NCBI RefSeq assembly: GCF_000003815.2
Contig: NC_049980.1
Span: 948,344 to 1,012,343 of the forward strand
Source of the DNA: Branchiostoma floridae
Taxonomy: Eukaryota > Chordata > Leptocardii > Amphioxiformes > Branchiostomatidae
Length of the DNA: 64,000 nt
Direction of reading: 5' to 3'
Under the pieces are notes generated by a model. That model was not told where the DNA came from, did no database searches, and saw only the letters and a program-made list of their open reading frames with translations. A program made the position numbers and the translations under genes. Positions within the stretch are counted from its first letter, which is position 1, and every line of letters begins with the position of its first letter. Below are positions 12,201-20,560 of the stretch, piece after piece.

Positions 12201-15200
12201 TTCACAATATTTGTTGAGCACATAAGGTGACCTGGCTTCAGGGACAACTATGTGACTAATTGTCATGACCCGAAACTCGACAAGCATTTATTCGAAGAAA
12301 GAAAATTAAGAATACAAAGATGTACATTTGACCAGAAGTTTAATCAGAATTCTTCTTAATTTCGTCACGTAGTGTAGCCTGGTATCCAGCTATATTATAG
12401 CTCCCGATCGCGAGTCTCTTCTGTCCTCTTCGCAAATGGCTCGTTCTCATTTAAATGTAAAAATGCTGTCGCCTGCTTTTGCGACTTGATTTGCAGCAAA
12501 TTTTAGACAAAATCACAGGTTCCTTCATTTTTCCACAATCCCTGGAATGTTTTCCAAAAGATTCATTTTGGTTGATGGCTTGGAAGATTATCTTAGCCAC
12601 GGGTGGAATTTCACCCCCGTAAAAAATGGTTGTCTCCTGATAACAAACGAAGAATTCAAGTAGTAGCCAAAAATGTAACAATTCAGTTCCCAGAATGATT
12701 GTTCGGTAGATGAAACCAGCTGAGCAGGCCCTTTGCCCGATAACGCCAGATCGGTACTGTCACTGATCTTGGAGGCTGTGTGAGGTGGGTTATTCCTGTT
12801 GCCAAATTCGGTAACAAACGTTACCACCACCAGTTTGATGGTTGCCAGTTGCCACTGTTATATTATCCACGTATAAGACAAGAAATGACCGTTTTTGTGA
12901 CGCTGCACAGTTTTTCTGGCTTTCTAAAGAAGCAAGGAAGGATTGTTGACTGCCATTTGTACCCCACCTAAGGCCCCCTTTCCACTTGACGGCGCTCTCA
13001 CCGCGCTCTCGCTGCGATGGAAAATTGGCCAGAGCGCCGTGAGAGCGCCGCGACGCCAGAAAAACTGCTCAAGTGGAATCACTCCGGCGACCCCAGCGCG
13101 CTCTCACCGCGCTCTTCCAAATTCGAGGTCGCAGAGAGAGCGCCGTGAGAGCGCCGTCCTAGTGGAAAGGGGGTATAACAAAATGTTGTACAGAAATGAC
13201 TGTAACGAACGTTAGCATTGTTCGAAGCTTTCTAAGCTTTCTATTTGACCTGGTGTAAAAAAGCTGCCCACTTTTTAAGTGTCCCTAGGGACATCCTCTT
13301 ATACTTAAATGATGTAGTCAATCTGGCCATTATTTTCAATTCAATGAGAACGAGTGAAATATGTATCTGCGAAGAGGACAAAAGAGACTCGGGAACTATA
13401 ATACGGCTGGATACCAGGGTACACGTAGCGTACTTTGAAAATTCACAATTTTCGTCCAATGAAAAAAGTGGCCTACTTTCAAGGACAACCGCGTGACTTT
13501 ACTTCATGATCTAATTTTCTACAAGTATTCATTTGACAGGCAATACATAGATTTACCTTTGGCAGGAAGTTGAATCAGAACTTTATTTTGCTTCGCAATC
13601 TAGCGTACGTTGAACATGGCTAAAGGTCACAATTTTTGTCAAATGCAAAAAAATGTCCTACTTTCAGGGACAACCACGTGACTTTACGTTATGATCCGAA
13701 ACTCTACAAGCATTTATATGATAGACAATACATAGATGTACATTTGATCAGAAGTTGAATAAGAATCCTTGTTTACTTCGTCACGTAGCGTACGTTGAAC
13801 ATGGCTAAAATTCACAATTTTCGTCAATTGCAAAAAAATGGCCTACTTTCAGGGACAACCACGTGACTGAACGTCATGACCCGAAACTCTACAAGCAATT
13901 ATTTGATAGGCAATACATAGATCCACATTTGATAAGAAGTTGGTTTAGAAATATATTTTACTTCTTCACGTAGCGTACTTTAAACATGGCTAAAGTTCAC
14001 AATTTTCGCCAAACACAAAAAAGTGGCCTACTTTAGGGGACAGTCACGTGACAACCAAACAAGACCCCAAACTTTGCAACAATGCATTTGATAGATATTC
14101 TAATGATCTATATATGGTACAAATTTCAAGCCAAAAAAATTACCAGCTTGGCACTTATAGCGTTACAAAGTTGGGCCAAAAATCAAATTTTTTTGAAGCT
14201 TGAAACATTGCACTGTTTTCAGGCTGCCCAAGAACGAAAATGTACGACTTTGGAAATTTCACAACAATTTTTAAAAAGCCAAAATGTTGGTCTATTTATA
14301 TCTTGTTTTGTTTTGATGATAGGTTTAAAGGTGTTGCCGAGACAGTGCCGTAAAATATGCTGATTTCTGTGTTTTTGAGATGCGAAAATTGGGAAAAATG
14401 GCCAGAAAACTTTGTTTGCCCGTTACCATGGCAACAAGGAGTTTTGATCTAAAAGAAAGCTATTTTGAGGGGTTGTGGACCAAGTACTATCACTGTGCAA
14501 AATATGAGCCAAATCTATTTTTTGACCTTTGCCACCATTGTTTGATCCTTACAGACATTTGCTCATAAGATCTTTGTATTATTGACATTGAGATGTGCAT
14601 TTTATTACATCATTTTATATCCAAGACTAAAATATCCTGAGTTATAAGATCTTTGTATTATTGACATTGAGATGTGCATTTCATTACATCATTTTATATC
14701 CAAGACATTTAAAAACAACGCATATACAATTCACACTATGGTTCCCAAAATGTTCGGAGGTGCCAATAAATGGACTAGCAGGGCTCTACGGGTTTGTATG
14801 ATACATTGAAGTCCTTTTGTCATTCCCTGACTATTTTTATCCAATAGATCTAGATAGCCTACCATACAAAGAAATGATCATAAAATTGACTACGCATTTT
14901 CCTAATCTTACATTGAGAACATTCCGATGAGCTTACGACTCCCTACAACCTCAGGTCGTCTGAAACAGCTCGATTCCATTTGGGGACTTACAACGCTGTA
15001 CAACTGAGACCGGTGGCCGAAGGAGACACCATCAGAGCTTACTTCTCTCTGGACAGCGTGGCTGAGGCAGGAAGCAGCGGCAGATACTCCGTAGTGACCA
15101 GCTCTCACGTCCTCGTCAATCAGCTTGACCAAGCCGTGTTCCGGGTGGCGAAGAAGACCATGTACCCAAGGCTGATGACTGGGGGGTTCCACTTTGCTAA

Positions 15201-18200
15201 CAAGGTAGATTTTGAATTACAGTAGAAACCTCATTTGTCAGCTTATTTCGTGCAATTATCCGGGTGGTACAAAAATGCGAAATTACCTAGCTGGACTGCA
15301 CCGGTTTGGAATGCTGGGATTTTGAATTGTTGTTCAGCTGACGAAATCAAAGCGAACTAAAATGTTTGTGTACATTTTTGAATGTATTTCTTGCGAAAAA
15401 ATGATTGACTGTACTTAGACTGTTTTTTTTTTTTTAAATTTACAGACGAATTTATCTTTCCCTTTTAAACGATCATTCTTATTGCATCTCCACAGGCAAA
15501 GACCAAGGCCCCAGCAGACTCCGAACTTCGCAGTCACATTGTTCAGAACGCAGCAGTGCTTAGAGACGGACAAATGATGGAAAGCCTGCCTTTGATGCCG
15601 ACTCAGGTGCGACTTTCTATTTTTCAAACATAATTACGCCAACTTAACCACGCATGCTGGGGCACAATTGACTTTGATAACTCACAATCATCAAATTTAC
15701 TTCAAATTTGAAAACAGCGCCCTCAAAAAAGGTCGACGTTAGGAACTCTAGGGCTGATCTTGAAAACAATGTTGACGGTTTGTGGGTGATCATTAATGTT
15801 TAGCCTTATAACCTAAAATCATCTTCTTTCACGGGCTGCTATATTTTCATTCTTAATTAGTGATAGAATTCTACAGTAATAGTTGATTTTGTAATTAGAA
15901 AATAACACCCGCTTCTGGGGTTGACTGCCAGTTCGAATGAATGCTTGACGTGTATCTATTTAATACTTTATACTTCATGCTTGGAATTCTGAGCTTGGAA
16001 TGAATGTGTTACGTATAGCTGTTTTATCATTCGTTAACCCTATCCAGATTGGGCTTTTTGGGCCTTCCCTGGACTGGGGGGGGGGGCTCATTCGGCCCCC
16101 TTCGTATTTTCAAAACAGCTTACTGTATGATCCCCAAATTTGCAATGTTTGTTGTGCTTGTCGAGTTTTATAATTCCTGAAATTTTTATATCATTATGAC
16201 GTAATATGACGTAATTATGACGTCATTAATTGATTTTTTTTGGCTGAAACTTGGAATTTCCATAATACCTAAATTTCTCACTCAAAAAGTTACCAATAAA
16301 GGTTTCTTATCAAAATTTAAGTGTTATAAGACTTCTGTTGTCAAAAGATGACGCAACGACGTCAAAATGACGTCATAGAATAACGTCATATGTAGTTTAG
16401 CTATCCGCCATCTTGGATTATCAACCTTAAATGTCCTTAAGATACCTTAAGATACAATTTTTTCAACATATAACGCTAAAACGCCATGAAAATGGATCGA
16501 AAACGTTCATATGAATGTTTTCTTTAAGAAAATACAAAGTATTGATGAAATCCGAGTGAAAATCAGCTGGTTATACTTTTCATCATGATATTGTCGGCCA
16601 TCTTGGATTTTGACCAATTACGTCATCTCATTAGCATAATTTATGAATATTGAATTATAAATGTTCAACTAAGATGTGTTAGATATTAAAGATATATGAA
16701 AAGAAGTTTAGTCTAGCAAGAAAATCTTAATATCCCATTGTTTAAACCAAAATCAGTGATTTTTGTAAAATTTGCCTTTCAGAAACCCGTTGCCATGGCA
16801 ACACGAAAAATTATAAACTTATTCCCTTTTTTGTAAATTGTTGCCAACAATATTCTAGGTTAAGTCACCAAGTTTGGTTGCTCTAACACAAGCCGTTTGG
16901 GAGCTATAGGACGTCAAAGTTGGCGCAGGCACTTCAAGACCCCCCCCCCCCTCCGTCTGGATAGGGTTAAGTGTAGCTATTTCCAGGAGTTTTGCTTCCA
17001 TTGAATTTTGATATGTTATCACACTCTCTACATAGTGGAGTTTTATACGTCTGCATCTTATTCACAGCTATACGTCCATCGAGTGGTCAAGTCATTTAGG
17101 CCGGGCGAATCCATGGGACTCTCCAACCTGATACGAGTTACCAATGCTCATCACTTTAACACAAAAAAGGTGTGTTCATATACTTCATCACGTGTAGACT
17201 AATACTATAATATTATATAAGTAATATTGTCTAGATTGATTTTGGCATCGTGGTAGCCAGTATGCTATCGTTACATTCCGACCCGAGGCCCGACCGAGCA
17301 GTTTTGGGGAACGGGAAGTATGATACAAACGACAACCAAAGTCCAAAAACGTACCAAAAAGAATAGGGCCTACGTTATGCATATTCATTAACACAATATT
17401 TCATTTTTCGTATCCGCGAATATCCGGGAGATGTGATCCTACCGTTATCAAATTTCGATTTTTTTAAAAGTCTTTCATCTTTACTGTTTTGTGCCTTTAT
17501 TAGTTCTCTTCTGAAGCAATTGTGGTGCCCGGTCCCTTCGTTCTGGCGGCAACTGTCCACAACGTAGCTGATGAGTTCGGTGACATCCTGTATGAAGAGG
17601 TGGTGGAGACTTCTAATGTCAACCCAGTGAACCAGGTAGAAAACATCTCCCGTAATGTCACTGCTGTAATTATTCAAAATAATTAGTAATATTGCAACTT
17701 CTTGTAAATCATGTATGCCTACTCCAAATCATACTTTCCAGAAATTGACTTGTTTTTACAGAACAACCTAAACATTTGTCAATTTGCCAGTTTCAGTCAA
17801 CCTTCCGAATAAATTCCGATTTTAATTTTATAACGATATCTTTCATTGTACGTTCACGTTCTATTGGGCTTGGTACAGGCATACAGATACTATTCATAGA
17901 AATTAAAACATATTCAATACGTAATAGAAAAATAGACACTTATTTTTGTCTACTTTTTTCAGTTTGACAAGAAACGTAATTATTACTTTACCTTCTGCAG
18001 GGTTTAAGCTCTGCCTGTTATATCATGCGTGTGTCGGCATCTATGCCTTAACATTGCTTCTCCTCATGCATAATACGACAATATCATTTTGTACTGATGA
18101 TGAATGACTTTATCTTCGTCTCTATTTTACAGAAGGATATGATTGGATCTGTCAGCTTTATCCACAGCGTTCAGCAACTGATAGAGAATCCCGGTACGTT

Positions 18201-20560
18201 GCTTGAATAATCATAGGTTTGGCTATCAAATACACAACATGTTTGCCCTAACTGTACCTCAGCAGCATGCCTTTGCCTTCATAAAAGGTAGACCCTTTTT
18301 GAGACCTTAAGGTGGCATCTCGCTGCACTTTGGGCACCGATGCGATACTGGGTTCGTTCACTGCGGCATGGACTGTCGTGTTATTTTCGCCGATAATAAA
18401 TAGTTAATTTTTAAAAAATATTTTAGATATTGTGTTATACCCAAAATTATCACTCAGAAGACAACAAAATACACTATACGTATTCATAAGAAAATTCGTT
18501 CTTTATGTCTAAAAATTCGTTGAGTAAGCTTTAGAACCCCGCAGTGCCGCACCGGTGCCCCAAGTGCAGTGAGATACCAACTTTAGATGCAGTGGGCTGT
18601 TGTTAACTGTATAGTGAAAGTTATTTAGCCGGCTTTTACCCCCCCCCCCCTTTGGCTCAGGTACCCATGTTTAACTAAGGCCTTAGTCATGTACATCGTA
18701 CAATTTACCGGTATGGGGATTTCAGGCGCGGTAATAACGCCGTACGTCTGGGAAAATCGGGCGCAATATTGAATTTAAGTATATCAAGCCATGGTCACAA
18801 ACAGGCGTTTCATCACATTGTTTGGGGACCTAACAATAAACGTTTATTAGTAAATCAACACTTTCTCACAAAATAATCTACAAATAATCTACAATAATCA
18901 AGTACAACAATCTTGACTAATGGTAAAAAAGTTAAAGAAAAAAAATGACAACTTCGGGTTCGAGCCGAGAAGCATCACGAATACACCTAAAGTGAGGGGG
19001 GTCTGTTATATATGTTTAGACAGTAACATAAAAGGCGACGACCGGTACCACCCGTTTATAGGAATACGAGACGGAAAGTAGCATAGATGCCATAACTTAG
19101 ATCAAGCAAAGGCGTATGCGGCTCTCCGGCCACTATGTGTGACACCCTGAGCTAGTGGCCAGTGAGCTACTCTTATGGGAACCAGTCCAGGGTAAAAGAA
19201 ACCCTGGCAGGCGGAGAACTGCCTTTATAGACTCACTCATGCTCGACATACTGAGCAGCATACCTAAACTAAGATCTCGGCCCCGGCGTTCAACATAAAA
19301 TCTGACAGGACGGCCCGGACGCTCACGATGTGTCCGCGGCCGTTTCTGACGGCAATTGACGCGTCCAGACGGTTTGAAACGCTATCAGATGATGTTCGAC
19401 GCCGACGTCCTGGCAATTTCGGACGCTTGAATTTTCACATAGGCACTGATGGTGGAGTGCAATATTCCTGCGAAGACATCTGATATTCTCGACTGACTGA
19501 CTGACTGACATTATGTTGAAATAAGAGAGTTCTGATGGGTTGTAGGGTAACGACGAAGGAAGTATGGTGTGAACGTTTCATCTCAGGCCAGTTCTTTCCT
19601 AACTATACCGTGTCCCGTATGTTTTTCTGTACCAGATCTAGAGGAGGTGACCGTACGTACCCTGGGGATCAAGAACATGGACGTCGATGAGTTGATGGAG
19701 AGAGAAGTTCCGGTTAGACTTTTCTCCGGAACCAACGTGAGAGGCGCAGACTATGAGAAGGTAAAATCTTATCTACTGTTTAAACTATGACGTGATACTT
19801 TAATAGTGCGCAATGTGCACAAGACAATTCGGCCATGTTGATTTGACGATATAGATGACAAACTCTGGGAACTCCAAAACTGTTTGTCAAAAAAGTCACA
19901 ATGAAATCTAAGTGGTCAGCATGGTTAAACAAATGACTAACCACAAAGTATCGTAAACCGCATTTTAGTTTTGACAACTTCTACTTTGACTCTGGAATTG
20001 ACTTCGGCACTGAACGTCGCAGTAGTGTCCGTTTTCCGATATTTACTTTACAATTTACGGCATATATTTGCAGCTTTTATGTGCTATTTACAGTATGGTT
20101 GAAAATATTTTCGACGAACGACTGCTGATGCTATCCATGTAAATGAAAACAAGCTATTGTGCTCTATTGATTACTTGGTAAGTGTTTTATGACTGCTGCC
20201 ACGTCACTCAAATGAAAATGAGTAGCTAACTTCTCAGAGCTTCTAACTGGAGTTCGGCTGCATGGCGGCGAGAAACAGAATTTGAATCTCTAAGAAAGAT
20301 GTTTGATAGGCATCAAAACATAAGCAGGTGAGAGGCAGTATGGTTGTGTTAAAAGAAAACTCCAATACCCTATGATCTACTAACCCAATGAATTCATTTT
20401 CGAAAGGATATATAGTTTTTCTTTTCTCTCCCAGATCTGTATGGAGGAGTTCCCCCTGCTCTACAGAAGGATTGCTGCCCAGGTTCTGTGGAAGTTTCTC
20501 CGTCTGCGGCCTTCTGCAGCCAAAGAGGTTCCTGTGGGGATTCAGCCAGAATTCTCCTGA
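1402..20560 (+). CDS. Bifunctional CitE/CLYBL-like acyl-CoA lyase fused to MaoC-like double-hotdog hydratase (10 exons)
   Basis: Joining 1402-1950, 2743-2959, 3465-3957, 14955-15204, 15496-15606, 17068-17169, 17504-17635, 18133-18193, 19636-19760 and 20435-20560 gives 2166 nt, 721 codons plus TGA, with every intron GT-AG and every phase matching. Residues 1-40 are rich in Arg and Ser with almost no acidic residues, suggesting a mitochondrial presequence. Residues about 45-300 are CitE/CLYBL-like: DLEDG (72-76), substrate Arg in VRL (106), LPK (133-135), and metal ligands Glu170 (PVIENLEG) and Asp197 (CGNADF), then VLHPSLV, the counterpart of the CLYBL IHP motif. Residues about 330-721 resemble MaoC hydratases such as mesaconyl- or itaconyl-CoA hydratase, with two hotdog units (HVLVNQ near 460; [14 protein letters not shown] near 580). 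In known pathways itaconyl-CoA hydratase makes citramalyl-CoA and CLYBL/Ccl cleaves it to acetyl-CoA and pyruvate, so the fusion plausibly joins consecutive steps. The substrate is inferred. In the second hotdog the usual catalytic Asp is not evident (NAHHFN). Confidence 0.85.
2743..2959 (+). CDS. Lyase-hydratase exon 2
   Basis: Acceptor TTTTCAG, phase 0 to phase 1; donor G|GTATCA. It begins [15 protein letters not shown], matching the CitE signature around the second metal ligand (ASPR.....G.ED/AD). Confidence 0.85.
3201..3247 (+). repeat. (TG)n microsatellite
   Basis: Uninterrupted TG dinucleotides in intron 2, followed by a degenerate GTGTGTTTGCGTG stretch to about 3325. The reading frames through it are not genes. 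Confidence 0.95.
3465..3957 (+). CDS. Lyase-hydratase exon 3 (lyase C-terminus, linker, start of hydratase)
   Basis: Acceptor TTTTCACAG, donor AAA|GTAAGG, phase 1 to phase 2. The split glycine gives [17 protein letters not shown], matching the CLYBL segment that ends in IHPNQ. The same exon runs on through a linker into the first hotdog ([15 protein letters not shown]), so the fusion is inside a single exon and cannot be an artefact of joining two genes. Confidence 0.85.
5305..8061 (-). CDS. LINE ORF2 reverse transcriptase and C-terminal region (918 codons)
   Basis: An open frame with reverse-transcriptase motifs in order: [55 protein letters not shown] (catalytic FADD box) and [10 protein letters not shown]. 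The C-terminal cysteine motif [18 protein letters not shown] is typical of the L1/Tx1 group. The upstream endonuclease is frameshifted. The enzyme would prime cDNA synthesis at a nicked target. It is an inserted element, not a host gene. Confidence 0.9.
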   Translation of the reverse strand: MEIVYQTKSNNLIMNKRAKWMEQGEKCTKFFMNLNGRGHVRKNMTKLVKPDSSVVIDPEEILRQQTKFYADLYTFKDPPMSLDSDVFMPFFPQPPPVSLFDSQRDSCEGFITEVELKKAIESFSVGKSPGLDGLPIEFYRVFFQSLKQPLLASFNHSFQVGCLSDTQKTGLITLLLKQDSTGKDKEPSHIKNWRPVTLLNCDNRILSKCLALRMKNVISSLVSYDQTGFMKGRSISDTIRRLLEIIEYYDRNEMPGLIFCADFEKAFDKIRHDFIFKVLKYFGFGDSFITWIKVLYKDTFSKIINNGYISESFALNRGVRQGCPISPYLFVLGVELLAMKIRSNIEIQGLTTYGLETKLLQFADDSNFPLVPKLGTLYALVKDIEVFSTLSGLVPNFDKCMIVRIGSLRDTNFFIPCLLPLQWTDGPVDILGIHIPKYLSDIVALNFDRKESKIDKLLNPWKGKLLSLLGKVTLINSLIVSQFIFLFQSLPSPPPSFFERFEKKIFKFLWSGGPERVKRKTVYNLYEYGGLKLRNLQAVDLTLKASWVPKLYHNDKWFCSKLLLCSSVLFTTNVFPFSQLTLRDFEIVMKEKAQISQFFRHVIQAWLKFQLRPPETAQEVKQQPICLNSHIRISGKPCFLMSLYNRGVVFVNDILDSQNKLLTFQDLLLKFGDTCAEFKYNQIISAIPSNWKHLLRQVSPELRVCVPACRNINWLQFPNINKHLYSFFMSDARLWDISDRIQYSWGEYLNTPIQWKIVYSLPYKVTIDSQLRMFQYKLLFKFLTTNKILHRWGVIDTSLCSYCTEEEESDIHLFWDCRIVTKFWIQVQDWYFKHTGNYLHLTLFNVLFGIISDRVPALSNFVILLGKHFIFKYRNRHLSLESFISYMSYYFKLENIIARRLNKTRKHIGKWGKLIGYI
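8115..9099 (-). pseudogene. LINE ORF2 apurinic-like endonuclease domain, frameshifted
   Basis: Two overlapping frames make up the domain. 9099-8911 has the N-terminal motif CSYNCNGLG and the catalytic QESH. 8957-8115 has VGDFN, SRIDYFL and SDHSLI. They are out of frame across a run of eight C on the plus strand near 8927-8934. A second frame change near 8120-8130 separates this domain from the reverse transcriptase, so the copy could not make intact ORF2 protein as sequenced. Confidence 0.85.
10377..10546 (-). pseudogene. Fragment of an unidentified element-encoded protein
   Basis: A minus-strand frame leads out of the N gap and includes [20 protein letters not shown], ending in TGA at about 10377. 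It lies inside the 6.4-kb transposon, just upstream of the proposed LINE insertion point. A matching minus-strand tail ([14 protein letters not shown], stop near 5014) lies on the other side of the LINE. It may be the transposon's own protein interrupted near its C-terminus; family not recognised. Confidence 0.4.
10547..10698. other. Assembly gap (152 N)
   Basis: A run of N within the transposon, interrupting a minus-strand reading frame. Confidence 1.
12376..13424. mobile_element. 1-kb inverted-repeat element nested in the foldback
   Basis: Ends TAGCCTGGTATCCAGC and GCTGGATACCAGGGTA are inverted. The homology continues inward through an AAGAGGACAGAAGAGACTCG-like block on both sides. CACGTAG flanks both ends, and the intact foldback repeats read CGTCACGTAGCGTAC there, so it landed within a 184-bp unit. 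It has no coding capacity. Confidence 0.65.
12972..13178. mobile_element. 0.2-kb GC-rich MITE inside the 1-kb element
   Basis: Terminal inverted repeats CCCCCTTTCCACTTGACGGC and its inverse near 13155-13175, with internal GGCGCTCTCACCGCGCTCTC repeats in both directions. Its GC content is far above that of the surroundings. Confidence 0.7.
14570..14710 (+). repeat. About 80-bp tandem duplication at the foldback's outer edge
   Basis: AAGATCTTTGTATTATTGAC and the following 60 bases occur twice in a row, separated by AAAATATCCTGAGTTATA; that short piece also occurs at the outer edge of the left arm near 4290. Confidence 0.7.
14955..15204 (+). CDS. Lyase-hydratase exon 4
   Basis: Acceptor CCTACAACCTCAG, donor AAG|GTAGAT, phase 2 to 0. 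Two other AGs (14917, 14931) break the frame with exon 3; only the AG at 14953-14954 keeps it and restores Lys420. Encodes [15 protein letters not shown] then [11 protein letters not shown] and [13 protein letters not shown], the hotdog region that in mesaconyl-CoA hydratases reads GGRFGAVVYPGDT. Confidence 0.8.
15228..15360 (+). mobile_element. Partial member of the CAGTAGAAGCCGC repeat family
   Basis: Shares GTGCAATTATCCGG.TGGT and GCTGGACTGCACC with the copies at 44902-45228 and 63745-63870. It lies just after the exon 4 donor. Confidence 0.55.
15496..15606 (+). CDS. Lyase-hydratase exon 5
   Basis: Acceptor TCTCCACAG, donor CAG|GTGCGA, phase 0-0, 37 codons ([20 protein letters not shown] onward). 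A linker between the two hotdog units. Confidence 0.8.
16038..16966. mobile_element. piggyBac-like non-autonomous element, TTAA target
   Basis: Ends CCCTATCCAGA and TCTGGATAGGG are inverted and flanked by TTAA at 16034-16037 and 16967-16970. The TTAA duplication with CCCT ends is the piggyBac hallmark. It has no transposase. G and C runs lie just inside the two ends and TGACGT motifs recur inside. Confidence 0.8.
17068..17169 (+). CDS. Lyase-hydratase exon 6
   Basis: Acceptor TTATTCACAG, donor AAG|GTGTGT, phase 0-0, 34 codons. Contains [13 protein letters not shown], the position of the hydratase D-x4-H motif in other MaoC proteins; His is present but the Asp is not evident. Confidence 0.8.
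17504..17635 (+). CDS. Lyase-hydratase exon 7
   Basis: Acceptor CTTTATTAG, donor CAG|GTAGAA, phase 0-0, 44 codons. Carries the hotdog core [14 protein letters not shown]. Confidence 0.8.
18133..18193 (+). CDS. Lyase-hydratase exon 8
   Basis: Acceptor ATTTTACAG, donor CCG|GTACGT, phase 0-1 ([20 protein letters not shown]). Closes the second hotdog sheet. Confidence 0.75.
18309..18583. mobile_element. MITE with long GC-rich inverted ends (copy 1)
   Basis: The start AAGGTGGCATCTCGCTGCAC is mirrored by the end GTGCAGTGAGATACC. A second copy lies at 53066-53314 and is better preserved. Intron of the lyase-hydratase gene. Confidence 0.7.
19636..19760 (+). CDS. Lyase-hydratase exon 9
   Basis: Acceptor CTGTACCAG, donor AAG|GTAAAA, phase 1-0. 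The split codon GAT gives [20 protein letters not shown]; 42 codons with the split one. Confidence 0.8.
19811..20150 (+). repeat. Dispersed repeat shared with 42741-43090
   Basis: Both copies carry GGCCATGTTGATTTGA, TGAAATCTAAGTGGTCA and TTAAACAAATGACT in the same order and orientation. Class unknown. Confidence 0.6.
20435..20560 (+). CDS. Lyase-hydratase exon 10 (terminal)
   Basis: Acceptor TTTTCTCTCCCAG, 41 codons and TGA at 20558-20560. Begins [16 protein letters not shown] and ends QPEFS. No clear AATAAA close downstream. Confidence 0.8.
   Translation: MCMEEFPLLYRRIAAQVLWKFLRLRPSAAKEVPVGIQPEFS

Larger units (their letters stand above)
4308..14566. mobile_element. Large foldback element with later nested insertions
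   Basis: 4308-4776 is the reverse complement of about 14097-14566. The segments at 11146-11800 and 13430-14095 are also reverse complements. Read without the later insertion at 4777-11145, each arm is about 1.1 kb. The inner part of each arm is four tandem 184-185-bp units carrying TGTCCCTGAAAGTAGGCC and a CACGTGAC box (starts near 11201, 11386, 11570 and 11755; mirrored near 13484, 13668, 13852 and 14036). Outer ends and a target duplication could not be fixed. No transposase of its own is visible. Confidence 0.75.

Noticed and set aside
14918..14954. Longer version of exon 4 starting after the AG at 14917
   Set aside because: It needs phase 1, but exon 3 ends in phase 2; the AG at 14953-14954 keeps the frame.
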